64,000 bases of DNA from Rubritalea tangerina (GCF_042683245.1 NZ_JBHUJB010000011.1:1-64000), one strand, 5' to 3'; counted from the stretch's first letter, positions 26,524 to 35,216 are shown. Numbers and translations: made by a program. Notes: generated from the sequence alone by a model not told the origin.

Positions 26524-27645
26524 ATGAGCCCTTTTCGTTTTCCATTGCCAGTCACCTCACAATCCTTCTCAATGAAGGACATGGATCTGCCAAAAAACAA
26601 ATCCGCTCAAGCTGCAGAACATATCAAAAAACTAATCGAAGTCGGTCACTTTAGCACCACACTTCCTAGTGAACGACAACTCGCTGACCAATTGCTCGTC
26701 AGCCGTAATTGCGTGCGCGATGCCCTAGAAATCCTCACCAATGAAAAAGTCCTCGCCCCCAGCGAGCCCTCAAAACGTCGCCAAATCCTTATCGACTCAG
26801 AAACCCCCTCACAGCAAAAAATCGAACGCTGCATCATCATCACTCCCACCCCTGAACACAAAGCCCCTAGTAAACTCCTTGTCCAAGTTGCTAAACTGCG
26901 AAACCTACTCGCACCCTCACATGTCGATGTCTCCATCCGCAGCCCCAGAGCTTTCAGAAGAAAAGACCCATCCGATGAACTCTGCCAAATAGTCGAGGAA
27001 AACCCAAATACCGTGTGGGTGCTCCACCAATGCCCAGAAAGCTTCCAACTCTGGTTCCAAGCAGCCCAACTTCCCACGCTCGTCTTTGGTACTATCTTCC
27101 CCTCCGTGAACTTGCCCAGTATCGATAGCGATCATACCGCCACTGCTCGTCATGCAGCAGGACAACTCATACGCCTCGGCCATAAACATATCAGCCTCGT
27201 TATTCCACGTACCACCCTCGCCGGTGCTCAAAATGCTGAAGTTGGAATCCAACAGGCTATCGAACAGACCCAGCACGAGGTGAGCTCCACCATCTTGCGC
27301 CACGACTTCAATGTACCCAGACTCACCACTGCCCTCGATAAAGTATACAGATCTGCCACCCCCCCCACTGCCTTTATCATCCAAAACCACCATCACTTCC
27401 TCACCGTCTACAGCCACCTCCTCTCACTAGGACTCAAAATCCCCCAACACGTCTCACTCATCAGTATGGTCGATGACCATTCATTTGAATACCTTACCCC
27501 CACTCCCGCCAGCTATTCCACCCAAGATAAACTCGTCAAATCACTCGCCGCATCCATCCTTGGCATCTACCAGAAAAAGAAACTCAGCGCCTGCATCGTC
27601 CCACAGTTTCAACCTGGCCAATCAGTCTCCAACAGCTACCAATAA
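26524..27645 (+). CDS. GntR-type regulator with LacI-like effector domain
   Basis: The protein has about 373 residues from the ATG at 26524; 26572 and 26581 are alternatives. An N-terminal winged helix (about 20-85 from this start) has the GntR pattern AAEHIKKLIEVGHF, LPSERQLADQLLVSRNCVRDALEIL. The rest resembles a LacI/periplasmic-binding fold: TVWVLHQCPE, LPSIDSDHTATARHAAGQLIRLGHKHISLVI, PPTAFIIQNHHHFLTVYSHLLSLGLKIPQHVSLISM. This is the AraR-like architecture, usually a sugar-responsive repressor. It is the only regulator inside the sialidase/PEP-CTERM island and the best local candidate to bind the repeated palindromes; that link is inference. Confidence 0.82.
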   Translation: MSPFRFPLPVTSQSFSMKDMDLPKNKSAQAAEHIKKLIEVGHFSTTLPSERQLADQLLVSRNCVRDALEILTNEKVLAPSEPSKRRQILIDSETPSQQKIERCIIITPTPEHKAPSKLLVQVAKLRNLLAPSHVDVSIRSPRAFRRKDPSDELCQIVEENPNTVWVLHQCPESFQLWFQAAQLPTLVFGTIFPSVNLPSIDSDHTATARHAAGQLIRLGHKHISLVIPRTTLAGAQNAEVGIQQAIEQTQHEVSSTILRHDFNVPRLTTALDKVYRSATPPTAFIIQNHHHFLTVYSHLLSLGLKIPQHVSLISMVDDHSFEYLTPTPASYSTQDKLVKSLAASILGIYQKKKLSACIVPQFQPGQSVSNSYQ

Positions 27646-27765
27646 TCCCCTCCACAGCCCTCACCCACGCTCACTGACACACCTAAGTCAAAAAATGCGT
27701 GCACTCTATCTTCTATTTCGCTAGAGTATCCAGAATTCTATCAATTCTACCACTAGGATATTCCA

Positions 27766-28542
27766 ATGAACCTCCACTACCCCATTGCTCTTCTAGCAAT
27801 CTCTGGCATCTACTCCCACGCAGCGCTCAACAGCATCGATTTCGACTACAAATACGAAATGGACGTCGCTCCCTCTACCCAGGACCTCGACAGCAATAGT
27901 ACGGACGATTTCTTCGCTGGTAATGCAGGTACAGCCGGAGCTGAGCTCAATAATGTCACCTACAACGGAGGCATCGGCTCTTTCAAAGATGACAACACCC
28001 CCGGAAATTCTTCAGTCATCCGAGCAGACTTCACCAATAGCATCTGGAGAAATATGTTCCTCTCAGATCTCACTTGGACCGCAGAAGCAAGAATCCAGAT
28101 TGTCGATGACGGTTCTTTTCCCGAAGGCTCAAACGGAACCCTAGTCATTAGTGGCGGAATCGCAGGCTACTCACCATTCGCCCGCGTCTATAAAGACCGT
28201 ATTACTTTCTCCAATGGAGCAACTGACGTCACCTACTTGAACGGCACTGACTTCACCTCTAAATTCTTCGATATTCGCATCGCCCAAGACGCCGACGGCG
28301 AGGGCTGGCTCTGGGTCGACGGTGTCCTCATCGCCCAAGACCAAGCCGTAAGAACAGGCCTCAGCGGCGGATACGCTAATGGCTTTTTTATCGGAGGTGA
28401 ATCCTTCAGTAGCTCTGTCAACGGCGCATGGAATATTGATTACCTCAGACTCGATACCGATTTCCAACAAGTTCCAGAGCCCACTTCCACCTCACTCCTC
28501 GGACTCGCGTCACTCTCCCTCCTCCTTCGCCGTAAGAGATAG
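27766..28542 (+). CDS. PEP-CTERM surface protein 4
   Basis: The 258-residue protein has a signal peptide (1-18, ending SHAAL). Its beta-sandwich-like domain has LTWTAEARIQIV, VISGGIAGYSPFARVYKDRITF, FDIRIAQDADGEGWLWVDG and GFFIGGES, in the manner of LamG-type lectin folds. Its sorting tail is PEPTSTSLLGLASLSLLL plus RRKR. It lies 120 bp downstream of the regulator gene with no terminator or A-tract palindrome between, so it may be co-transcribed with the regulator. A strong terminator follows. Confidence 0.84.
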   Translation: MNLHYPIALLAISGIYSHAALNSIDFDYKYEMDVAPSTQDLDSNSTDDFFAGNAGTAGAELNNVTYNGGIGSFKDDNTPGNSSVIRADFTNSIWRNMFLSDLTWTAEARIQIVDDGSFPEGSNGTLVISGGIAGYSPFARVYKDRITFSNGATDVTYLNGTDFTSKFFDIRIAQDADGEGWLWVDGVLIAQDQAVRTGLSGGYANGFFIGGESFSSSVNGAWNIDYLRLDTDFQQVPEPTSTSLLGLASLSLLLRRKR

Positions 28543-28573
28543 AACTACTCACAACTTCACCTTCATCCTGAAA

Positions 28574-28602
28574 GGGCATGCCTAACAGCATGCCCTTTTT
28601 TT
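28574..28602 (+). terminator. Intrinsic terminator after PEP-CTERM gene 4
   Basis: The perfect 8-bp stem GGGCATGC/GCATGCCC with a 6-nt loop is followed by a T7 run. The preceding AAA could extend the stem. Confidence 0.82.
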
Positions 28603-28614
28603 GTACCCTCCCAT

Positions 28615-28635
28615 CTGGTCTAGCAAAAAGACCAG
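28615..28635 (+). promoter_or_regulatory. A-tract palindrome, copy 5
   Basis: CTGGTCT and AGACCAG are perfect 7-bp arms around AGCAAAA, 21 bp in all. It sits 13 bp past a terminator and 197 bp before the ATG at 28832, farther than the other copies. The rest of this 289-bp gap shows no gene. Confidence 0.55.
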
Positions 28636-28831
28636 CATCTCTGCTGCCAAAATTCCCCGCTACCCCAGTTCATCACATTAAACACGCCCCCCACTCACTT
28701 CTCCACCCCATTTAAACTCAAGCCAAGCACACTGGCCTCACATAAAGATCAGTTAAAATGTATCAACAAATCACCAATAAAACCTCTACAACAATCTGGT
28801 CGCACGCCCGATAACTCATACCCCTGAAAAC

Positions 28832-29635
28832 ATGAAACAAATCCTAACAGCCATAGCTGCTACCACACTTACCTCCAATGCCGCCATCATCGCGCATTAC
28901 GACGCCAATACTGGTTCACCTCCTGACGCCTTGAGCGTTGTCGCTCCTAACGACAACTCTACGCCTGGAGACAACACCCTCTGGACTCTCAATGATAGCT
29001 CGCTCGGATCCGGCGATGCCCAGGAAGGTGCGTTCGAAGGCGGACAAGGTGCTTGGCGAAACCTGGACGGTACTGCCAATAACAACCCAGGTTACCGAAC
29101 CACCCTCACTACCACTGACTATCAAAACATGTACGACAATGGGTGGAGCCTCACTATCAGACTCCGCCTCCAACAAGGTGGACAATTCATTTCTGTCGGC
29201 GGTGATAACAATAACACTGGAACGAGCTTCAACTTTGCCGGTGACCGCCGCATCGGTGCCAGCCTAAACGCCAGTGGAGATGACTACACGGTAGCCGCAG
29301 TTGGCGCGGGTGGTTCAACCGTCACCGTCACTGACGGCATTCTCAATCAAACCTACGTCAGAATTGAAATCATTGGCGACGCCGGCGCTCAAACCGCCAC
29401 CTGGAACCTCTACAATGACGACACCAATACTCTCCTCTCCTCCCAAGCCTTGACTGGTTGGGCTAGCGGCAATGGCGCCACTGATGACAATATCGGTTGG
29501 CAGTCAGGTTCGTCCAGCGGTGACAACCGTGAAGCCTATTACCGCGAAGTCTCTCTGGTCTCCGTCCCTGAACCCACAAGCAGCGCACTCCTCGGACTAA
29601 GTGGCCTCGCTCTCATCCTGAGACGCCGAAAGTAA
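28832..29635 (+). CDS. PEP-CTERM LamG-like surface protein 5
   Basis: The 267-residue protein has a signal peptide (1-18, ending SNAAI). Its LamG-like domain starts IAHYDANTGSPPDA and continues with DNGWSLTIRLRLQQGGQFISVGGD, DRRIGASLNASGDDYTV and TYVRIEIIGDAGAQTATWNLYNDD. The sorting tail is PEPTSSALLGLSGLALIL plus RRRK. No terminator with a T run separates it from the next PEP-CTERM gene 103 bp downstream, so the two may form one unit. The ligand is unknown. Confidence 0.84.
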   Translation: MKQILTAIAATTLTSNAAIIAHYDANTGSPPDALSVVAPNDNSTPGDNTLWTLNDSSLGSGDAQEGAFEGGQGAWRNLDGTANNNPGYRTTLTTTDYQNMYDNGWSLTIRLRLQQGGQFISVGGDNNNTGTSFNFAGDRRIGASLNASGDDYTVAAVGAGGSTVTVTDGILNQTYVRIEIIGDAGAQTATWNLYNDDTNTLLSSQALTGWASGNGATDDNIGWQSGSSSGDNREAYYREVSLVSVPEPTSSALLGLSGLALILRRRK

Positions 29636-29738
29636 AATCTCTCCGATTATAGATCACAGATCTAACTTCTCACCTAACACAACATAACAGGTAAAGATGC
29701 GTCCCTACTATGGATCGTTATCCTTTGCCCCCCAAATA

Positions 29739-30464
29739 ATGAAACATATACTCACAACTCTTGTCGGCAGTTCACTCATCTCTAGCGCCGCAGTAATCAA
29801 TATCGAAATGTACAGCGGCGGCAATATGGCCGCAGATTCCAACTGGGAAATCTCCGACAACAAAGCCGGAACGGATGGTGACCTAGATGGTCTCATTGAC
29901 GGAACTGACAATAACGGTGCCATCCTCACAACTGATGGCACCGCTGGCTGGCAGCTCAATGACCAGTTCACAGCCGATAGCTCCGGTAACCTCCCTCAGT
30001 TGCGTTACACATTCGACAATGCACTCGTTAGCCAACTCGACACCCAAGGCTTCACTCTTACCTTCACCGTGGAAAACCTCGGCAATAGAGGCGGTATCTG
30101 GTTCGGGCAAAAAGCCGGAGCCTTCGGTGCGCTTGCTCAATCCAGAGTCGCCATCGTCGGTGCTGGAGATATCGCTGTTGATGGACTGCTCCACACAGTC
30201 TCAGTGGTCTGGGATGGCAATAGCTTAACCAGAACCATTGACGGCGGTCCCGCAACCACTCTCACCCTCGCCTCCAACGGACAGGAAGCATACACCGGAG
30301 ATTCAGGGGAAGCCCGATTCCTCGTTGACGCAGGTTCAAGCACTAATTCAGGTGCTGTCTGGAACATTACCAGTGCCCAAATCACTTCCGTTCCAGAACC
30401 CACAACCACTTCTCTTATCGGTCTTGCTGGCCTGAGCTTCATGCTACGCCGCCGCAGACCCTAA
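29739..30464 (+). CDS. PEP-CTERM LamG-like surface protein 6
   Basis: The protein has 241 residues from the ATG at 29739 (MKHILTTLVGSSLISSAA). It has a signal peptide, then a LamG-like domain with NIEMYSGGNMAADSNWEI, GFTLTFTVENLGNRGGIWFGQKAG, LLHTVSVVWDGNSLTRTIDGG and EARFLVDAGS. The sorting tail is PEPTTTSLIGLAGLSFML plus RRRRP. An in-frame upstream start at 29697 is not favoured because it would bury the signal peptide. It ends in a terminator whose sequence is nearly repeated after the next PEP-CTERM gene. Confidence 0.83.
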   Translation: MKHILTTLVGSSLISSAAVINIEMYSGGNMAADSNWEISDNKAGTDGDLDGLIDGTDNNGAILTTDGTAGWQLNDQFTADSSGNLPQLRYTFDNALVSQLDTQGFTLTFTVENLGNRGGIWFGQKAGAFGALAQSRVAIVGAGDIAVDGLLHTVSVVWDGNSLTRTIDGGPATTLTLASNGQEAYTGDSGEARFLVDAGSSTNSGAVWNITSAQITSVPEPTTTSLIGLAGLSFMLRRRRP

Positions 30465-30476
30465 ACTGCAATCACT

Positions 30477-30527
30477 CATATGTGTTGGAAAAAGGGAGTG
30501 GGCTGGGGAGCCTGCTCCCTTTGTTTT
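30477..30527 (+). terminator. Terminator with repeated 5' extension, copy A
   Basis: The sequence CATATGTGTTGGAA precedes a GGGAGTGGGCT...AGCCTGCTCCC stem (11 pairs, two wobbles) and TTTGTTTTTT. The same extension and stem recur at 31414-31459. Confidence 0.8.
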
Positions 30528-30543
30528 TTATGAACCTCACAAA

Positions 30544-30564
30544 CTGGTAGCACTTATAAACCAG
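30544..30564 (+). promoter_or_regulatory. A-tract palindrome, copy 6 (weaker)
   Basis: CTGGT and ACCAG arms, 21 bp overall, with an A/T-rich TTATAAA in the right half instead of AAAAAG. It ends 91 bp before the ATG at 30655, the same spacing as copies 2-4. Confidence 0.45.
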
Positions 30565-30654
30565 AACATGGCAATATCGCCATACAGGCGCATCTGCTAC
30601 AAAATAAGATGTTCTAGATCCCAGTCGACACACCTAAGCTCAACTTTTCGAACC

Positions 30655-31401
30655 ATGCATATCAAAAAACTTAGCTTGCTCTCAGCTCTGACCTTAACGG
30701 CATCAGTTAACGCAGCAAGCTACACTCTACTCCCAACTAAAGACGCCCTAGATAACACAATGTTAGGGACGGACATCACTCCCGGCAACGGATGGGCAAT
30801 CAATGGAAACGCAAGCTTCACCGACCTCGGTGGAGGAGTCGCAAATTTGAGCACCACTGGAACCTCTCAATCCACTCTCCAAGGTGAGAACGCCACAGCC
30901 CCCGGTGCCACCACTGCTTGGTCTGGCACTGTCACCCCTAACACTTTCACCTTTGAGATCAGCCTCAAAGTCAACGACCTCACAAATGGTTTTAAAGTCT
31001 GGGCTGGAACTGGCGACCGCATCTACATGCTAGACATCTACAACGACAAAATTACTACCACCAACTCTGGAGGTGGACTTAAAGATGTCGCTATGACGCT
31101 CAATGATGGAGCCTTTCACACCTTCCGCCTCGTCGCAGACAATACCAACCCTGGTGCCCACGTCTGGGTTGACGGTGTCCATGTAGGTGACGAAGTGGGT
31201 GGCGTATTCAACTCTGGCACTAATGACGGCCGCTTCATCCTTGGAGACACCACTAGTGGCACATTTGGCAATGATATCGATGTCGATATTGCCTACATCT
31301 CATACGATGGTGGAGCATTCGCTCCCATCCCTGAACCCTCAACCTCCGCACTACTCGGCCTGGGTGGCATCGCCCTCATCATGCGCCGACGTAAAGCATA
31401 A
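30655..31401 (+). CDS. PEP-CTERM LamG-like surface protein 7
   Basis: The protein has 248 residues from the ATG at 30655 (MHIKKLSLLSALTL). It has a signal peptide ending SVNAA and a LamG-like domain with NTFTFEISLKVNDLTNGFKVW, DRIYMLDIYNDKIT, GAFHTFRLVADNTNPGAHVWVDG and NDGRFILGDTTSGT. The sorting tail is PEPSTSALLGLGGIALIM plus RRRKA. The in-frame extension to 30568 is rejected because it removes the signal peptide from the N-terminus. Upstream is palindrome copy 6 at the usual spacing; downstream is the second copy of the repeated terminator. Confidence 0.83.
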   Translation: MHIKKLSLLSALTLTASVNAASYTLLPTKDALDNTMLGTDITPGNGWAINGNASFTDLGGGVANLSTTGTSQSTLQGENATAPGATTAWSGTVTPNTFTFEISLKVNDLTNGFKVWAGTGDRIYMLDIYNDKITTTNSGGGLKDVAMTLNDGAFHTFRLVADNTNPGAHVWVDGVHVGDEVGGVFNSGTNDGRFILGDTTSGTFGNDIDVDIAYISYDGGAFAPIPEPSTSALLGLGGIALIMRRRKA

Positions 31402-31413
31402 CCATTCATTCAT

Positions 31414-31459
31414 CATATGTGTTGGAAGGGAGTGGGCAGCGATGCCTGCTCCCTTTTTT
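31414..31459 (+). terminator. Terminator with repeated 5' extension, copy B
   Basis: CATATGTGTTGGAA is followed by a GGGAGTGGGCA...TGCCTGCTCCC stem (11 pairs, two wobbles, 4-nt loop) and TTTTTT. It is near-identical to the copy at 30477-30527. Confidence 0.82.
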
Positions 31460-31488
31460 CTTCCAACTTTCACCCCCTAACAACCCCA

Positions 31489-32156
31489 ATGAAGCTCCAA
31501 CTCTCCACACTTCTGACTCTCCTTCTACCCCTGGCTCATGGCTCTGAAACTCTATGGATCGAGGACTTCGAGTCCTATCCCGAATCTAACCCTGCTGCCC
31601 AACTCGCCGCCCCAAAATCTCCCATTTCCTGGACTCCATCCCAGCCACAAAAAATGCGCACCGACTCTATAAATCCCCCAACTTTGCGCACTCTAACATG
31701 TGGGTTAGCAAAGTAAAAAATAGTGCCATCACCTCCTCAGGCACCCCCGCCTCTCCTCATTCTTCCTACACCTTGTCCTTCTTTTGCGCACTCGACACGC
31801 GTCACCTTGACCAATCCGGTAGAGCTAAAGCTGAGATACTGCTTGGTAAGGACATTTCATCAGCAAGTGTGATAGCCACACACACCTTTCAAGCTCAGGG
31901 ACGCGTTGAGGGCACCTCCTTCAACAAGGAGAACTACCAACATCAGCTATCGGTACACCTGAAAGATCTCAACCACGCTGACAAGCTCTTCTTTCGCATC
32001 ACAAACCTCCACGAAAAACAATGGTGCGCTGTGGATGACATCACCTTGAAAATGACATCACCCACTTCCCGCTCTGTCTCCAAGCAGTCCACTTCTAAGA
32101 ACACTGCAGCCCTCCTCTCCATTGGAAGCATCTCACTTCAAATGCAACTTCCGTAA
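31489..32156 (+). pseudogene. Frameshifted secreted LamG-like protein
   Basis: The reading frame starts with a clear signal peptide (MKLQLSTLLTLLLPLAHG) followed by ETLWIEDFESYPESNP, then stops at 31716. The -1 frame is open from about 31623 to 32156 and continues the same kind of protein: LYKSPNFAHSNMWVSKVKNS, SYTLSFFCALDTR, KLFFRITNLHEKQWCAVDDITLKM. A one-base loss would join them; the A6 run at 31649-31654 is the obvious place. The tail TAALLSIGSISLQMQLP resembles the degenerate tail of the LamG gene at 22976. It could be a real inactivation, a sequencing error at the homopolymer or programmed slippage. Confidence 0.7.
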
Positions 32157-32375
32157 CTCTCACCCAACTGGTACCCCCACAAGACCATTGCTTGCGCGTA
32201 AAGTTTCACCTCGGCACTCAGTTTCCTACCTATGAATACACGAAGCTGACAGCGGATCCTGAAGTCAAAACTGAGCCTCTAGAATACAGACTGCTCAGTC
32301 TTATCATGATCCTCCAAAGCCTTCTAACAAATAACAGTACAGGCACCCTATGCCTGCTGTGCTCTAAATCCTATT

Positions 32376-33584
32376 ATGAAACTCAATAAGTGCATCCCAC
32401 TCGCTGGCCTCATCCTAACTGCACCTCTCTTTGCGTCACCATCGGAAATCCCTACCAAGCAAGGAGAGGTCATCTTCGCGATCCGCGACATTCCAGCAGG
32501 TACACCAAAAGAAGGACATGGAAAAAATGCTAAAAAATACGGTTACCGCATCCCGTCGCTTCTTACAACAAAACAAGGGTCCATCCTAGCGTTCTCAGAA
32601 CGCCGCCTAGGCCTTCACGATCACGCACAAAATGATATCGTCCTCAAGCGCAGCACTGATGGTGGCAAAACCTGGGGTAAAGAAATTGTCGCTGTCGAAG
32701 ACGGTATGCACTCCATCAATGACCCACTCACAGTCCAACTCGATGACGGTCGCATCATGCTCATGTACGCCCGCTTTCCTTACGGCAGACATGCCCGCGC
32801 ATCAGGTTGGATCAAAATGGCGGACCCAGGCTACGATAACCCCGAGACGAACATTCTCACCTTTATCACCTATAGCTCCGATGACGGTCTCACTTGGTCA
32901 AAGCCACAAGACATCACCCGTTCCGTAAAACAAGCTCACTGGCTCAACGCCAATACCCCTGGCGCTATGATCCAGCTCAAGAAAGGACCACATAAAGGGA
33001 GAATCATCACCCCACTATGGGGCTGCGTCCCAGTTGAAAAAGAGGGCAAAATCCAACGCTCATGGGAAATCGCTGTCGCTTACAGTGATGACCTAGGAAA
33101 AACCTGGAAGAGAACAAACTCACTCGATGATCCAGAAAAGGGCTTCCCTAACGAATGCCAAATTGCTGAAGCCTCAAATGGCGACCTCGTCATCATCTCA
33201 CGTAACCAATCCGGCGAGAGAATGCGAAAAAAGTCGATCTCTAAAGATGGTGGCCTCACCTGGTCAGTCCTAAAGACCGACCCTACCCTCCCCTCAGTCG
33301 CCTGTATGGGCTCCATCATCAGCGGCCCACAAAAAGCCGATGGCAGCTGGGATCTCTACGCCACATTCCCATCGAATAAAGGTAGAAAAAATGGTCAAAT
33401 TGCCATCTCCAATGACAATGGACAAACCTTCAATATCAAATCCATTATCACCGGCCCATTCGCATACTCGGCATCCCAGATCTCTCCCGATGGAAAAAGC
33501 ATTCTCTGCCTCTATGAAACTGACGGCTACAAATCAGAGAGAATTCTCAGTATCCCGCTAAAGACACTCCAATCAGCTAAGTAG
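32376..33584 (+). CDS. Secreted exo-alpha-sialidase
   Basis: The 402-residue protein has a signal peptide (1-20, ending LFASP) and a single six-bladed sialidase propeller. YRIP at 57-60 supplies the first arginine of the triad. Asp boxes are STDGGKTW (93-100), SSDDGLTW, SDDLGKTW, SKDGGLTW and SNDNGQTF. EIAVAYSDD and NECQIAEAS are candidate positions for conserved acidic residues, and PFAYSASQIS is a candidate for the tyrosine nucleophile. It is compact, without the N-terminal sandwich or the SGNH domain of the other sialidase. It releases terminal sialic acid from glycoconjugates (GH33-like). The sulfatase gene starts 2 bp after its stop, so the pair is one operon. No A-tract palindrome is found in the 220-bp upstream gap. 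Confidence 0.88.
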   Translation: MKLNKCIPLAGLILTAPLFASPSEIPTKQGEVIFAIRDIPAGTPKEGHGKNAKKYGYRIPSLLTTKQGSILAFSERRLGLHDHAQNDIVLKRSTDGGKTWGKEIVAVEDGMHSINDPLTVQLDDGRIMLMYARFPYGRHARASGWIKMADPGYDNPETNILTFITYSSDDGLTWSKPQDITRSVKQAHWLNANTPGAMIQLKKGPHKGRIITPLWGCVPVEKEGKIQRSWEIAVAYSDDLGKTWKRTNSLDDPEKGFPNECQIAEASNGDLVIISRNQSGERMRKKSISKDGGLTWSVLKTDPTLPSVACMGSIISGPQKADGSWDLYATFPSNKGRKNGQIAISNDNGQTFNIKSIITGPFAYSASQISPDGKSILCLYETDGYKSERILSIPLKTLQSAK

Positions 33585-33586
33585 TC

Positions 33587-35125
33587 ATGAAGCTATTGTT
33601 TAGCCTCATTCTCTTCGGACTGCTCAACACAGTACTATGTGCGAAGCAGCAGAAGATGAATGTCCTCTTCATCGCAGTTGATGATCTCAATGACTGGGTA
33701 GCCTGTCTCGGAAATAAGCAGGCTATCACCCCTAACATTGATCGATTAGCTGCCAAGGGAATGCTTTTCACCAATGCCAGCTGCGCAGCCTCAGTCTGCA
33801 ACCCCTCGCGCGCAGCTGTCATGAGCGGCCTTCGTCCCAGCACCTCAGGTGTCTATGAAAATGCCACACCCCTTCAGACCCAAATCCCCGCCTCCCACCT
33901 CACCCTTCCCAAGTACTTCAAAAAAAATGGCTATATCACTCATGGCTCCGGGAAGATCTATCATGACCAAATCGGCGGACACCCACATGACGACTTCGAC
34001 CACTACCACTTCTGGAACGAGCATTACCGAAAGTGGGGCTGGGAGCTTGGCTATTCACGTTATCCAGACCCTGAACCCCAAGAGCGCCCACACGCCAAAA
34101 TCACACGCCTCACCAAACGCAACTTCGACTTCGCCCCCATTGAGGGAACGGAGTCCATGATGCCAGACTTCCTCTCTACTAATTATGGAGTCGATTTCCT
34201 TAATAAGAATCACCATGCCCCCTTCTTCCTAGCAATCGGTATTTTTCGACCGCACCTTCCTTGGTTCGCACCACAAAAATATTTCGACCTCTATCCCATC
34301 GATAACATTCAACTGCCCCCCACCAATCCGGACGACCTCAACGACCTATCTGCCATCGCCCTCAAGCGAACGAACGATAAAGCTTCCAAACATAATAAAG
34401 TCATCGCCCTCAATGAATGGAAAAAAGCCGTCCAAGCTTATCTCGCATGCATTAGCTTCGCAGATGCTCAAATTGGCCGACTCCTCAATGCTCTTGAGAA
34501 CTCTCCATATAAAGATAACACCATCATTGTCCTCTGGTCTGACCATGGCTACCATCTCGGTGAAAAAGACCATTGGCATAAACGAACGCTCTGGGAACGC
34601 TCCGTCAGGGTGCCTTATATCGTGGTAGCCCCAGGAACCAGCAAGCCAGGAACTAAAACGGATGCTCCTGTCGACCTCATGTCAGTCTATCCGTCATTGC
34701 TAGAGCTTGCGGGCCTCCCCTAGAACAATGACATCGAGGGTGAATCAATTGTCCCATTGCTCAAGAACCCAAACGCTGAGTGGCCACACCTAGCTCTCTG
34801 TACACATAAAAGAGGTAATCACACTGTCCGTTCCAAACATTTTAGATACATCCGATATCAAGATGGTAGTGAAGAACTCTACGACCACCGGTCTGACCCT
34901 CATGAGTGGAATAACCTAGTAGTCTCATCCCCTCAAACCGCTCAAAACACTATTAAGAAACTCAGCCCAGCTCTCCCAAAATCAGAAGCGCCCACCGGCC
35001 CAAGCTATTATGCGGGCTCTGCCCTCATGAAACTCGACGGAGACAAATACCAATGGGCAACTCGTAAAAATGCCCAAGGAAACCCCGAATTCCAAAACGC
35101 CAATAAACTCAAACAAAAGGCCTGA
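33587..35125 (+). pseudogene. Sulfatase with an in-frame TAG stop
   Basis: The reading frame is that of an iduronate-2-sulfatase-type enzyme: signal peptide (1-19), metal aspartates in FIAVDDLNDW, the formylglycine motif CNPSR at 71-75, GKIYH, FRPHLPW and WSDHGYHLGEKDHW. After ELAGLP a TAG at 34721-34723 stops translation at residue 378. The same frame then continues uninterrupted (NNDIEGESIVPLL, HFRYIRYQDGSEELYDHRSDPHEWNNL) to 35125, exactly the expected C-terminal subdomain. One base change from GAG would make a full protein of 512 residues. The truncated protein would lack the C-terminal domain and is probably inactive. Confidence 0.8.
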
Positions 35126-35174
35126 AACGCAGCAGAAAAATTAAAACAATAGTATACCCACACACATTACAGTT

Positions 35175-35210
35175 AAGGGTGCAAGGGACCACCCTCGCAC
35201 CCTTTCTCGT
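35175..35210 (+). terminator. Terminator after the sialidase-sulfatase operon
   Basis: The arms AAGGGTGC and GCACCCTT enclose 14 nt and are followed by TCTCGTG. The T run is weak. It lies between convergent genes. Confidence 0.55.
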
Positions 35211-35216
35211 GTATGA

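Noticed and set aside
35160..35216. Idea that the stem at 35175 is a seventh operator copy
   Set aside because: Arms are AAGGGTGC/GCACCCTT with no YTGG or A-tract; it fits a terminator.
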